A DNA stretch of 64,000 bases, from contig MEHQ01001056.1 of assembly GCA_008828725.1 (NCBI GenBank), positions 23,068-87,067 of the forward strand. The letters run 5' to 3'. Below, piece by piece: positions 52,904 through 63,992 of this stretch; within the stretch, counting starts at the first letter, position 1, and each line of letters starts with the position of its first letter. Origin of the DNA: Saccharina japonica (Eukaryota > Sar > Phaeophyceae > Laminariales > Laminariaceae). The position numbers and the translations under genes were made by a program. The notes beneath the pieces are model-generated. The model searched no databases, had not been told where the DNA came from, and saw nothing but the letters and a program-made list of their open reading frames with translations.

Positions 52904-55900
52904 TTACTCACCCTCCAACGGCAGATTCATCAAGAACCTACGGTGAAGCTTAAAAGGGGTCGCAGCAAGGGATTTCGTCAAAATATCCGCATGCTGGTCT
53001 TTCGAAGCTACGAACTGAATGTCGATCTTCTTCGCACGAAGCAGCTCCCTAACAAAATGAAAACGTACGTCGATATGCTTGCTCCGAGCAGAACTAAGAG
53101 GGTTCTGAGCCAATGCTATGGCCCCCTGGTTATCTTCGAAAACCCGGACACATGATCCGCTTAGCTCTGGACAAATAAACGATAAGACCGCGCCCGTGAA
53201 CAAAGCCTCCTTCACCCCTTCACCTAGGGCAACGTACTCTGCTTCTGCTGTGGACAATGTAACACACCTCTGCGTACTACTTGCCCAACTGACGGCCGCA
53301 CCCCCCAGGGTAACTACCGTCCCCGATACCGAGCGCCTATCATTCGCCTTATCAGCATAATCGGCATCACTATACGCATTCAAATCCAGTCCCGAACCCC
53401 GCACAAAAGTCAATCCCAAAAACCTGGTCCCGTGAAGGTACTCCATAATCTTCAAAACTGCCCTCCAGTGCCTCTCAGTAGGGTTGTGAGAGTGACGCGC
53501 CACAGCACGCACAGCGTTGGAGATGTCCGGCCTCGTCATGGTCGACAGCCACATCAAACTGCCCACAGCCTCCCTGTAAGGCCAGTCTCCACCAGGTTCG
53601 CCTTCCTCTCTTGGACCTAGTTCCACACCAGGGGTAGCGGGGATGTCAGAGGATGAGTTAACGCCAAAACGATTCAACATGCTCTCAATAAACGCCTTCT
53701 GCGTAATCTCCAAAGTCCCCAATTCCCAGTCGCGTTTGAAAGCACAACCAGTGTACCAAGTCAGTTCTCCGAGGTTATTCGTGGGGAATTTCGTTACTAA
53801 CGCGGCATGAAAATCTCTGCATGACTCGTCCGAACCTGCAATCACGATGTCATCCACATGAACAGCCATGACCAGTTGTACCTTGCCGTCCACAACCATG
53901 CGAAAAACACAAGGATCAGTCCTACACTGCTCCATACCGTACTCTACCACGGTTTCTACCAATAATCCGGCCCACTGTCGTCCACTCTGCTTCAGACCAT
54001 ACAGCGATCGGTTCAGGCGAACGATTTTGCCTGACATGTCACCACACCCACCGGGTAGTTTCATGTATATCTCGGCGTCGAGTTTCGCGCGAACAAAGGC
54101 TTGTGCGACGTCTAAATGAAAGATCTTCAGACCGTGTTCGTTGGCAACAGCTGCCAGAATTTTAACTGACGCTGACGAGGGAGTTGGTGCGAATGTTTGA
54201 AAGTAATCTACATCCTGCACCTGGCTAAACCCCTTAGCCACAAGTCTAGCCTTTGTCTTTACTATCAGGCCATCCTTGTCCGTCTTGTAGGTAAACACCC
54301 ACTTCGATCCTACAGGTTTCCGCCCTTGCGGCGGTATCGCTGCTTCAAACGTACCGGTCGTTTTGTGACCGTCCAATTCAATCTTCATGGCCTCTTGCCA
54401 CGCCGCTTTGTACTGTGAACGCTCGACATCTGCTACGGACTGAGGGGGCGGTTCTACGTCTTCCGGGAATCCACTCGGCATGCGCACGCTTAACTCCCCT
54501 TTGTTATCTGCTGCAGGTCCTCCAGCCATCAGAGCCAGTGCGTCCTCCGTCGTCCAGGATGTGCTGTTCTGCGTTCTCCTAGACATCGTCAACTTGAACA
54601 CTGCCGCAAGCAGCGCGTCCGCGACCTCAGGCCTCATCCTTAGCCGGCCTTCAGCAGGCTCGCCTTCCAAGCGTTGGCTCTGACCCCGGGTTCGGCCCCT
54701 TACTGTCGCGGGGAGCCGTCCCCAGCTGCTGAGCTCGTGAGCTGGTCTCCCCGACAGGACCGCGGGTGGATCCTCACCGTTCCCTTGGTCGGTGTCGGAG
54801 GCTGATGCCTCGCCCGGGTCGCTTTCGGCCCTCCCTGCCGGGACCGAGGAGGCGCCCACCGCGCCCCCTTGAGACGAGCCCGTCGTCTCGGCTGTTTCGA
54901 CCCTCCCTACCGGGGCCGAGGAGGCGCCCACCGCGCCCCCTTGAGACGAGCCCGTCGTCTCTGAATTCCCGTCGCCGGCATCGCCGGCGGCAGGTGCCTG
55001 CTGGGCGCGCTCCTCCAAAAACGCGTCCAGATCGAACCCCCACGTCAAATCGAGGTCGTTCAGGCGAGCCAAACCTTCGTCCAGCTCATGCACCACCCCC
55101 CCACCACCTCGATCTGACGTGCTTCCGTCGTCTGCCTCGGACCCCCCCTCTTCCATAGACAGGGAGTCACTCGACTGGGCAGGTACAGGTGGTGCAGGTG
55201 ACACGCGCTGCCAGGTTATGTTGCGCGTGATCAGTACGGTACGGTGTCTAGTCAGCACTCGCACCGAGTCTCGGGGGTAGTTGGGTGCAGGGCCAAGGTA
55301 AAAACACTCCTGTGCTTTCGCCTGGGACTTGTTCTCCCTCTTCACCTTGCAGTAGCCAGGCTTGAGGAAAGGTAGAAGTACTACCGGGGGGGGTCTACCA
55401 TACCACATCTCGTATGGTGACTTGCTCTCGGGGTTAGCGGTGGTTGCTGTACGGTTCAAAGCATCGCACGCCCAGTGCGACGCTTCAGCCCACAACGACT
55501 CAGTTGCAGGTAGTTGCGCGCCGGGGTATAGCTCGCGAGCCTGGATTCGGCCCGCCATTGCGGCCGTCTCAATCAAGCCTAGCGCGCGCTCTGCTACCCC
55601 ATTAAACTGGGGGCTGTCTGCCGTCGTGAATTCCTGCTTGATCCCTCGTGTTCTACACAGGTCTCCAAACTTCCCCCCACGGAATTCACCACCCCCGTCC
55701 GATCGGACGATGACCACTTTCGAAGGGACATCGTCTGCGCGAGAATCCGCGAGGAACTGCTCGAACAATTCCGCGGCGTCCGACTTGTGGCGTATGAAAT
55801 ACACCCAAGTATACCGTGAAAAGTCATCGCGCACAATGAGAGTGTACCGCTTCCTGCCGAGAGACTCTACCACCTTGGGGCCACTCAAATCCACAAACAC

Positions 55901-57781
55901 CCTCCCGAGCTTCTTACCCGCTCGTGTGTGCGTGGATTGCTTGATGCTCTTGCGAAGTCCCTTCGCCATGGAGCACCCCCTGCATTCCAGCAGGTTTCCC
56001 TCGAGGACGACTCCTTGCTGCTCCGCGGTCTTGCGGAGTAGAACCTCGTGGGAGTGTCCAGCCGCGCAGTGGTAGTCGTTGATGTCGATCGCGGGCTTAC
56101 TGGGCTGTTGCCCTGGGGCGAGTACAGCACAGGCATTTTCCCCACTACTGCTGTCGACCCGGTAGCCGTAAAGACTGTACAGGGTCCCACTCAACGGGAA
56201 CACGATCGAACGCTCTGACTTGAGCCGGACTACAATCCCCGAGGGGCGTCCTTCGAACGTATGGCCGTTTTTGACGAGAGTGGGCAGGGAAAATAGGTGA
56301 TAGCGGAGGTCTGGCACGTGCGCAACGTTAGTCATCAGCACTTGTACGAGACCGTTTCCGGACCGAAAGACAAAGCGAACATCACCGTATCCTTCGATGG
56401 AGCGAGTTGAACCATCGGCGATGCGCAGTTTTAGGTTGCATTCTCTGTAGTTGAGCATGCAATCTGCTGAGGGCGTCATGTGAGTAGACGCTCCACTATC
56501 GCAGATCCAAATCTCGTCTCCTACCTGAAAAGCCGACTCTCCTTCCCCCATTCTGCCCAAACCATCACTGCACTTGCCTGTCTCTTCGGCCTTGAAAGCT
56601 GAAGCCTGGGCCGTACCAATATCAACGTCCTTTGCTCCAACCTCGCTCGCCATCGACAGCACAGCCTCTTCTTTCGGCGTGGGGCAAACATCGCCAGAGT
56701 GCCCCAGTCCGTTGCAACAACTGCAACGCTTCTCTCTACAGTTTGCGATCATATGGCCCTTCTTGCCACACTTGAAGCACTTCCCTACGAAAGTACTACC
56801 TTCGGTGGCCTTGGCGCTGCTGCCATTGCCCCCGGCAGTCGCGGCTGAGTCTCTACGGGACTCACCGCTGGGGTTTGCACCCCTCTTACCAGACCTCCTT
56901 GGCCGGTATGGCTGACCCCTGGCTGGGCAACCTCGACAAGAAGCAGTTTTCCCGCGTCCCGTCGACCCGAAATCCCGCGAGTCATCATCACGAAAAATCA
57001 TCTCTCCTCCTGCCGTAGTACCTCGTACAGCAGTGATGGGTCCTGCCCCTTGTGGGCTCTTCCCTACAGCAGCGCTTTTCTCGGCGCTGCCGGACTCCGA
57101 TTGGCCAATGGCTGCTCCAACAGCAGCAAGAGTCTCTCGTAAAGGAGTGGGTCCTGCCCTTCTTGGGCTATTCCCTACAGCAGCGCTACTCTCGGCGTTG
57201 CCGGACTCCGATTGGCCAATGCATGCTCCAACAGCAGCAGTAGTCTCTCTTACAGGAGTGGGATTTGCCCTTCTTGGGCTATTCGCTACAGCAGCGCTGT
57301 GCTTGTAGGAAAAATGGCGCGAGATGGGCAGATCAAAACCACCACCCAACTCACCACCTGGGATTTCATCCCATTCGCCAGCCCTCCTTGGCTGGTCAGG
57401 CTGGCCCCTGGCTGGGCCCGCCTCGACAGGGACAGCAGCCTCTCTGCGTCCCGTCGCTCCGAGATTGCGTGAGGCATCCCCACGCAAACTTGTCTCTCTT
57501 CCAGCTGCTGTATCTTCTGCCACGCCTCCAGCAGCAGCAGAAGTTTCTCGTACAACAGCAGAGGGTTCAGCCCCTCGTGGGCTTTCCCTTCCAGCAGCGC
57601 TGCTCCCAGCACTGCTGGACTCAGATCGGCCTTTGTTCCTCGTGAACTCGGCGATCACGTCCCTCATGGCATGCATCGTTGACACTTGCCAATGCTTGAC
57701 CACCAGCTGAAACTCCTGCCTCAGCTGTTGAACCTCATCTTTGGGAAGGCCTGGCTCGTCTTGAGCCGACCCGGAAGCCAT
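52904..57781 (-). CDS. copia gag-pol polyprotein, 1625 aa, intact
   Basis: Makes the gag, protease, integrase, reverse transcriptase and RNase H of the element in one frame. Seen in order: a low-complexity N-terminus with three tandem copies of about 37 residues (SAAV..SPRRA.PTP.RET); a CCHC knuckle CFKCGKKGHMIANC near residue 335 with extra cysteines (CSCCNGLGHSGDVC); protease WICDSGASTHMT near 425; the integrase HHCC zinc site (about 570-608) and catalytic D, D, E in VFVDLSGP, IVRSDGGGEF and FNGVAERALG (about 630-728); reverse transcriptase KARLVAKGFSQ, HLDVAQAF and the VHVDDIV active site near 1312; RNase H YSDADYADK near 1470 and LSTAEAEYVAL; the end HADILTKSLA. I see no typical copia gag capsid domain before the knuckle. 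The start is the first ATG, about 57 bp inside the 5' LTR edge. No stop or frameshift is visible. Confidence 0.96.
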   Translation of the reverse strand: MASGSAQDEPGLPKDEVQQLRQEFQLVVKHWQVSTMHAMRDVIAEFTRNKGRSESSSAGSSAAGRESPRGAEPSAVVRETSAAAGGVAEDTAAGRETSLRGDASRNLGATGRREAAVPVEAGPARGQPDQPRRAGEWDEIPGGELGGGFDLPISRHFSYKHSAAVANSPRRANPTPVRETTAAVGACIGQSESGNAESSAAVGNSPRRAGPTPLRETLAAVGAAIGQSESGSAEKSAAVGKSPQGAGPITAVRGTTAGGEMIFRDDDSRDFGSTGRGKTASCRGCPARGQPYRPRRSGKRGANPSGESRRDSAATAGGNGSSAKATEGSTFVGKCFKCGKKGHMIANCREKRCSCCNGLGHSGDVCPTPKEEAVLSMASEVGAKDVDIGTAQASAFKAEETGKCSDGLGRMGEGESAFQVGDEIWICDSGASTHMTPSADCMLNYRECNLKLRIADGSTRSIEGYGDVRFVFRSGNGLVQVLMTNVAHVPDLRYHLFSLPTLVKNGHTFEGRPSGIVVRLKSERSIVFPLSGTLYSLYGYRVDSSSGENACAVLAPGQQPSKPAIDINDYHCAAGHSHEVLLRKTAEQQGVVLEGNLLECRGCSMAKGLRKSIKQSTHTRAGKKLGRVFVDLSGPKVVESLGRKRYTLIVRDDFSRYTWVYFIRHKSDAAELFEQFLADSRADDVPSKVVIVRSDGGGEFRGGKFGDLCRTRGIKQEFTTADSPQFNGVAERALGLIETAAMAGRIQARELYPGAQLPATESLWAEASHWACDALNRTATTANPESKSPYEMWYGRPPPVVLLPFLKPGYCKVKRENKSQAKAQECFYLGPAPNYPRDSVRVLTRHRTVLITRNITWQRVSPAPPVPAQSSDSLSMEEGGSEADDGSTSDRGGGGVVHELDEGLARLNDLDLTWGFDLDAFLEERAQQAPAAGDAGDGNSETTGSSQGGAVGASSAPVGRVETAETTGSSQGGAVGASSVPAGRAESDPGEASASDTDQGNGEDPPAVLSGRPAHELSSWGRLPATVRGRTRGQSQRLEGEPAEGRLRMRPEVADALLAAVFKLTMSRRTQNSTSWTTEDALALMAGGPAADNKGELSVRMPSGFPEDVEPPPQSVADVERSQYKAAWQEAMKIELDGHKTTGTFEAAIPPQGRKPVGSKWVFTYKTDKDGLIVKTKARLVAKGFSQVQDVDYFQTFAPTPSSASVKILAAVANEHGLKIFHLDVAQAFVRAKLDAEIYMKLPGGCGDMSGKIVRLNRSLYGLKQSGRQWAGLLVETVVEYGMEQCRTDPCVFRMVVDGKVQLVMAVHVDDIVIAGSDESCRDFHAALVTKFPTNNLGELTWYTGCAFKRDWELGTLEITQKAFIESMLNRFGVNSSSDIPATPGVELGPREEGEPGGDWPYREAVGSLMWLSTMTRPDISNAVRAVARHSHNPTERHWRAVLKIMEYLHGTRFLGLTFVRGSGLDLNAYSDADYADKANDRRSVSGTVVTLGGAAVSWASSTQRCVTLSTAEAEYVALGEGVKEALFTGAVLSFICPELSGSCVRVFEDNQGAIALAQNPLSSARSKHIDVRFHFVRELLRAKKIDIQFVASKDQHADILTKSLAATPFKLHRRFLMNLPLEGE

Positions 57782-57838
57782 TCTTGACTTCTTCTTCCAG
57801 ACCTGACAACGTCAAGCTTTTGACAACCCACACTAGTG

Positions 57839-58064
57839 TGTTCCTAGATTGCAAATCTGGATGCCCTGACTGCCCAGCAGTCTGATGAGATGTTTTAAGG
57901 TCGTTGCATTAGAGGACAGAGCGAGAGAGAGAGAGCGGAGAGAGAGCGGAGTGCTCGAACTCTCGTCCCGCACGAGGCAAAAATTCCATAATAACGCCTG
58001 CGAATATATACGCAACCCTCTACAACGTTTGTAACCGTCGTTGCTGACACGATCCAAACGAACA
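57839..58064 (-). repeat. 5' LTR of copia element
   Basis: 226 bp, the promoter-bearing LTR. It contains a GA-rich GCGAGAGAGAGAGAGCGG stretch that both LTRs share. Confidence 0.97.
58004..58010 (-). promoter_or_regulatory. TATA box in 5' LTR
   Basis: TATATATT on the element strand, about 60 bp inside the LTR, is the only TATA-like site well placed to start transcription; assigned by position only. Confidence 0.5.
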
Positions 58065-58069
58065 AAGAT
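58065..58069. other. target-site duplication, right (AAGAT)
   Basis: Second copy of the 5-bp duplication. Confidence 0.95.
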
Positions 58070-58310
58070 GGAGTAAATTCAGTGCACTGGCTTTTTCTCA
58101 AATGCCTTTCTCGGAAAAATCCAAGATATTTCTCGGAAATTATTTCAAGTGCCATTTTCACAGAAAAATCGTAGAATTTTCTGGGAAAGTTCGAGCAAGA
58201 ACTTTCGCGGAAAAATCGTTATCGATATTTGTCTTGGAAATGTCTTCACCTGGTTTCCACAAATAGCACAGGCATTCTTCCTTGCAGACTTGGAAGGCAT
58301 TATATTTCTT
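58070..58310. other. spacer with repeated TTTTC motifs
   Basis: Contains several degenerate units around CTTTCTCGGAAAAATC, from about 58090 to 58225. It lies between the copia insertion and the homology shared with transposon copy 1. Confidence 0.6.
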
Positions 58311-59616
58311 GGCGGGAATTTTCACTTGCTATTAGTATTGTCCCCAAGATGAAAAAAAGTGATTCTGGTGGTCCCCGGTGGTCCCCAGCCCCGCAGCCTC
58401 TGAACCTCCATGTCCCGAGTTCGAGGCCACCCATGTACGTTTGCCCTTTTTTTTCATGCTATTTTTCCCGATTTTTTCTCGGTATACCACACTTGGTATG
58501 ATTTTTTACATATATCTTGAGCATACTATACGTACAGTAGTATATACTTTGTATGATTTTTCACTGCTGCTGTTGTGTTGCGCATTTTTTCTCCCGTTTT
58601 GGTTGTGAAATTTATACGTACGTATTATACTTGTTGTATGGTTTGGAACGTATGTATGGTTTATGTGTCTGTGCCTGGTATGATTTGTGTGTAAACTATA
58701 TCTTATACTCGTACGTATGATACCTGGTATGATTTGTGTCTCATTTAATGTTATCCTACAAAACGTAGTATACCTGCTTGTAAAACTATACCTGGTGGTT
58801 GTATACTATACCCGGGATGGTTTTTTATTTTCTACTTGGCCTATTATTTTACCTATTTTTCCATGCTTCCCTTGTTTGCATTCTATCAAACCTTGTATTT
58901 TTGTTTTACATTCCTGGTATATTATCTGCCTTTTTTCTGGATGTACGAAGATAGATATTAATTTACTTCCATGGATATTAAGCCAATTTTTGGTATTGAA
59001 GCACATGACTTCGAAAATACTATACCAGGATGTACCTGGAATTACAGTAACAGAGAAGGCCTTTTTGCCACGATTTCTTGCAATTATGATGCTTGCTTGT
59101 TGCCACCCGGTAGGTGCAGTATATTTTCATTACCGGTCACCCATCAGGAACCCTCAGTATGATGTAAATTTTCGCGCAAGGGTTGAGAATGCAGCACAGC
59201 CCCATTGTTCTTTATACTAACACCAGGCATTGCACAGCATAAGTTATACCCTCGATCACTCATAAGCAGCCACAAAAATCGAATGAAAGCCCTATCAAGG
59301 GTCGGGCAACTCTAGTATCTACTTCAGGCTTAACATCTACCTGGTACGAACTACAGCTGTTGTCCATTTGCTCCACCCGTTTATCTTATGACACGCTCGT
59401 TCACAGTCGAAGCCCCACCCCCACACCATGCCCTCGCCAGCCGCCCCGCCGCCTCCTGTTGTTAATGGTTACACTTTGCGACAAGTTTATATATATCAGA
59501 ACGGCAACTCGCGACCATGGTACCGTACCGGGTTATTAGAGCTGACCCGTCTCTGCACTGGCAGGTGCTTTCCTATAGGCTTCCCTGCACACCCAAATAT
59601 CCCCCAAAAACAATAA

Positions 59617-60857
59617 TCACTTCCTCAGCCTCTTCTTCACGGCCTCTTTAAGCTTATCCTGAGTCCAGGCGCTGTGAAATCGTTCCATCAAAACCCGCCC
59701 TCCAAACTACGTAGAACCCGCTTAACCGTATTAGAACCGAGGCCGTCGATAGCGTCATCTGTCATGAAGAACCCCCCCCCCCCCCCGCCCCGTATTCTAC
59801 GCCCCCTGCGATGCATGCCACATTGGCCGAGGACAGGTTTCTCTCGCCGTATAGCTGACCCTCCCAACAACGCGTTTTCCCCCTGCAGCCCTAGCTGGGA
59901 AAGTAGATCGTGTAATCTCCGTCGACGCACCCCCCGCTCCGAGTTGAACGCGCCACTAGACTGCTGCTGTTGTGGCCTGCTGCTCGCACTCCCCGCACCC
60001 CCCCTATTCACTCGCTCCTCGACGGGTCTGCCCTCGGTAAACACGGCGTGTAAGCTGCCGTTGGAGCTGGCGTACTGGTGGAAGATGCCTTCCTATCCAC
60101 GCCGGCGCCGGCGCAATCATCTACGAGAAATAATCCGACGGGTGGGTACAACAACGAGGATAGAAAGCAAGTTGCCGAAGAATCAGTTAACAATAGCATC
60201 GAGGAGGTTACCAGCGAGGCTGTCAGCAGCAAGTACCAATGCAGATACGAAAACATCAGCGTCGAACTTCTTGGTGCCATTATAATAACTTGGAATAGTA
60301 TGCATTCACGTCGGAAATAAGTTGCATGCACTTTCGCATGACTTGCGTCTGCTCGTGAGCATATCGCTGGGCTGCCACGTTTGATGAGGGAGATAAGCGG
60401 TACGGAACCCGGGGCAGCAGGCGATATTCGTAAGTAATAGCCGGGCCACAAGCACGCAATGGAAAACAGTACGTGCTTCAAAATTAGGAATGCCGTTCCT
60501 GGATTGTACAACGGTCGAAGGTGCGCGCGCACTCAGCACAGCGACATAATTGGGAGTTCACGCGGAGGTTCGGCGCCTCCGACCAAGGTCAGCACCGGCG
60601 TCAGTACGGCAGCATCACAAATACAAAACGCCGTATGTCCTCGTGGCGTTACAGCAGTGACAGCTCTACATCGTAAATACGTTCCTGGTGTATTCTCCCG
60701 ACACCACACCTGCAACAGTTCGCGCGCCAGGGCTGAAAGTGGTTGCCCGCGGCTAATCGTCGCGCCGAACCCAGCGGTCGCTCCTCTTCGCGGGTAGATG
60801 TTTGAATGAATAACGTGGCCAGTTGCGGGCGGAAGGAATCCCATGTCTCTGTGACGG
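59617..60857 (-). pseudogene. DDE transposase-like gene, copy 2, core deleted
   Basis: In coding order: an exon starting at 60857 after a conserved CACAG acceptor (RHGIPSARNW frame; GFLPPATGHVIHSN in the frame matching copy 1's LLPPVARLAF), a segment with YAHEQTQVMRKC near 60350 matching copy 1's YSQEQTQDLLKY, then immediately the intron and exon of copy 1's C-terminal part (acceptor CTCGTAG at about 60121, GVDRKASSTST), and the tail FFMTDDAIDGLGSNTVKRV with the stop at 59617-59619. Frameshifts are visible in the first and last parts. The exons carrying the catalytic residues are missing, so this copy could only have moved with help from another. Confidence 0.65.
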
Positions 60858-60889
60858 TGACGGCGTAAGGAATGTAGCACACTCAAGAA

Positions 60890-63215
60890 ACAGCTTACGA
60901 TACCAAGTCCTGCGCGTTGGCGACAGGAGGTGTACTACAGGGTTTTTGTGTTTTACTCGCGCGCACTTCCCGCTTGTCTGTAAGCTATGTCTATCAAACA
61001 AAAATACATAGTAATTACTGTGAGGAATGTGTCGATGTCGTCTTGTTAAATTAACAACAGGCCTGCTTTCCGCATGCACGGTCGCTATTCGTGGTGACTT
61101 GCGTGTTCTCGCATCATCAAGATTTCGGCATCACCGCGTCGTCTCTTTCTGTGGCCATCGCCGCCACGATTATCCCTTCACCCCCGGACACTCAGGGTCC
61201 GTTGTGTTGGCGGCAGCGGCGCGTCGCAAGCAACCAGCTGCTTTCGTTCGAAGAGCCCACCGTTAGTAGTACGACACAGACGATGGCAGCATAGTTAGGC
61301 ACCGTACACGACGATTTTTACAATGGGAACCGGTGGCGACGTATTCTCGGGCAAACAGCAGCGATGCTGTGGCAATCGTGCAAAACCGCTGTATCTACTC
61401 CTAGTCTCACCCACCCACCTGCGCGTCCCATTTATGGCGTGTGCTCGTCCGGAATCCACTTCGGACACGGAATTATCATCCCATACGTCCGTCGTCCACC
61501 CTCCACGTCACGGCGTGTTGCTTGCGGAACTACATACGAGTACGTGTCCCGAGCCAGAGCACGCCTGCCTGCAGAAAGCGTGAAGAGCCGATGGGCACAC
61601 GCCGGATGAAGACGCGCGCGACGCACGCACACACGCGGCCAATAGAACACCGTCGGGAGAAGAGCAGCACAGTCAGTTGTTTATTTAGCACGCCAGTCAA
61701 GCACCACAGAGGTGTAAAGCAAGCGCATAACAACAATATCAACTACTGCTATACTCTACGTGTGCTGCTACTGCTGCTGCCGCCGCTGCCGCCCTCATCG
61801 TGCTGGCGTTTCGAGCTTCAAAGTGATGCATGCACGTATACCCAACATGCGGTGATACTATACCGCTGCGTGTATACTCTTAAGCAGTTTTCTTCCCCCG
61901 TCAGCCATGCGCCACAGAGACGTACAGCAGACGCACAGCACCAGCTTCCTTCTACTACTACTGCGCCACTACTCTTACTTCTACTGTTGGTACTGCCGCC
62001 CGCAAGCTGTAAGGCCTTGCCGGGCTTTCAGGCGATGCATTTACTTACGTACACTCGCGGCGACAATATAACGTACCATCATGGCGGCAGTTAGGTGTGA
62101 ATCGTGAGTCAAGCGAAGCGGAGATATAAAGCAGACGCACAACAACAGCAGCTACAACTACTGTTGCTACTATCGCTACTGCTGCTGCAGTGGTGCTGTC
62201 GAGCTTGCCTGCACAGGCGAGCTTGCCTGCAGGCGATAAAGGCCCCAGCTTCAGCAATACCTGGTAAACAACACTGTACGATAGTGACATGAGACGTACC
62301 TGTCTGCAGCCCGGTCCTATTGGAGCGTGTAAAGGGCATAACTTCACCGATATGCTCCCACCCACAGTAGTAGAGGGCGAGGTCTCTAGAAACCTGGGCA
62401 GTATCCTCTCTCATGGCCCTGCTGTGACAGACACAGCAGCAGTGTCGGTGCGCTGCTTTCGGATATTTCTTGGTGTTCCAAAAAACAACATTTGCACTTG
62501 ATTTTTGTGTGGGGACCGGTTCCCAAACATTCGGGGACCAGCCAGGAAAATGGGGACCACCACCCTTATTTATGACTCTGTGAACCTCAATGCCCTTGTT
62601 TCGAGGCCCACCGATGCTCGGCATTCACTTCTTTTTTTTGTTCAATTCCTTTTCATTATACCACATAGAGTATGCAATTTATCGTTTTCACTAAGTATGT
62701 TTTTTCTCTGATACTGTTCCATGTTACTACCGGTATACCACGTACAGTGGGCTGCTATCCCTTTGTTTACATTAGTTATTCAACGTACCCTGCTAGGATT
62801 GCCACGTACAGCAGTGGGATGTTTTGCTCTGTTATTATTATACTTTACACACCACGTACAGCAGTGGGTTGACACGTTCAGCAGTGGGATGTTTTGCTCT
62901 GGTATAATTTTACTTTTATCATACCACGTGTTTTATACTCAAGCCACGTACAGCAGCACCACGTGCCGCACCACGTACAGCAGTGCCACGTACCACACAA
63001 AAAAAAAACAAAAATCGGTTACTCGTACAGCAAACAAGTTACATTCAGCAAACTGGTACTCATAAAATACAAAAGAGTGCTACACAGCCCGACAACACGA
63101 ATTAATTCGCCACAGCTCTCTCCAGCGCTCTCTCTCCAGCACTATGCAACGAGGACGATGAATATCTCCAATACTGTACAGTCAAATCAACGGTGGCAAC
63201 CACAACAAATAGACG
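60890..63215. other. diverged upstream part of transposon copy 2, mostly unassigned
   Basis: A minus-strand segment near 61450-61510 (YGMIIPCPKWIPDEH) may match the zinc-ribbon region of copy 1. A fragment of the 58370-58450 repeat recurs at about 62545-62640. The rest is unrecognised, with TACTGCTG-rich stretches at 61740-61780 and 62150-62200. Confidence 0.4.
62725..62990. repeat. degenerate ACGTACAGCAGTGG repeats
   Basis: CCACGTACAGCAGTGGG and variants occur at least six times, some followed by GATGTTTTGCTCTG. Confidence 0.85.
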
Positions 63216-63992
63216 CTACGATTGGCTGTCAAGTAGGATCTCCTTGACCAACGCCCGGTAGTGGCGTGTGCCTAACCCGTTCCTTACCCCTGTCTTCTTT
63301 TTGCGGTACTTGCGTAGGAACCCCCTGCAAAAATTCCCGGTGAGTGTGTCAACACCATCTACAGAGCCCTGGAGACGATGAAGAAGTTGCCGTAACGCCT
63401 CCGCTGATTCTTCGGGCGGCGGTGGTTCCACTTCCGCCAATCCCGTTCCTTCCATCGATGACGATGCCATCCCGTCCGAAACCACCCCGCCTGCGCTCGG
63501 GGACGCTACCATTTCCTGTGACCCCGCTCCTGCGCTCGGCTCCGGTTGCGATCGCGCCCCCTCGCTGGATTGCGGAGCTTGCACGGCTTTAAGCCGCTGC
63601 CGGTGCAACTTCTGCGTTACGGTGTGGGCATGGTCGCGAAGGAGCTTCTCGCTTATCATCCCCTGGATGTTCTTGTTGTTGGGGTTGTCAGCTTCGATCA
63701 TGCCCACGAACTGGCTGTTGTACAGAGCCGATGCTGCAACGTACAAGTTCGAACTCCCACCGGGACTAGCCGACGCAACCGATAAACAGCGGTCGGCAAG
63801 ATCCAGCTCGTTCGGCGTCGTCGGCTTACGCGAGGGTGCACTAAATACGTTTTCCTTTCTTCGCTTGCCACGGCGTCCACGCCCTTTGCCTAGATCGTGG
63901 AGCCCAGCGTCGGACTCGCTCGCCGCCGTCACCGTCACAGCCGTCGCTGCCACCGGCGCAGTTGCCGCCCACGCCGCCCCCACCGCCCCCAC
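63216..63992 (-). CDS. unknown coding region, open to the window edge
   Basis: A 258-codon minus-strand frame, open to the last bases of the window, so the apparent ATG at the very edge is probably not the start. It begins with an Ala/Thr/Val-rich stretch, has a basic patch (GKGRGRRGKRRKENVFSAP), a helical part (YVAASALYNSQFVGMIEAD, ISEKLLRDHAHTVTQKLHRQ), a Pro/Ser/Gly-rich linker and a basic end (RGFLRKYRKKKTG). A splice acceptor TTTTTGCAG and a donor GGG|GTAAGG near 63290-63330 suggest that the last part is a separate exon. No family recognised; it could be the N-terminus of the copy 2 transposase-like gene. Confidence 0.45.
   Translation of the reverse strand: MGAVGAAWAATAPVAATAVTVTAASESDAGLHDLGKGRGRRGKRRKENVFSAPSRKPTTPNELDLADRCLSVASASPGGSSNLYVAASALYNSQFVGMIEADNPNNKNIQGMISEKLLRDHAHTVTQKLHRQRLKAVQAPQSSEGARSQPEPSAGAGSQEMVASPSAGGVVSDGMASSSMEGTGLAEVEPPPPEESAEALRQLLHRLQGSVDGVDTLTGNFCRGFLRKYRKKKTGVRNGLGTRHYRALVKEILLDSQS

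Larger units (their letters stand above)
52370..58064 (-). mobile_element. complete Ty1/copia LTR retrotransposon
   Basis: 5695 bp with two 226-bp LTRs (TGTTC...GAACA), a perfect 5-bp target duplication AAGAT on both sides and one uninterrupted gag-pol ORF on the minus strand. The 5' LTR is the right-hand one. The LTRs differ at five positions in two small clusters, about 98% identity, so the insertion is fairly recent. Domain order protease, integrase, reverse transcriptase, RNase H defines Ty1/copia. It is inserted between the two copies of the DDE transposon. Confidence 0.97.
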
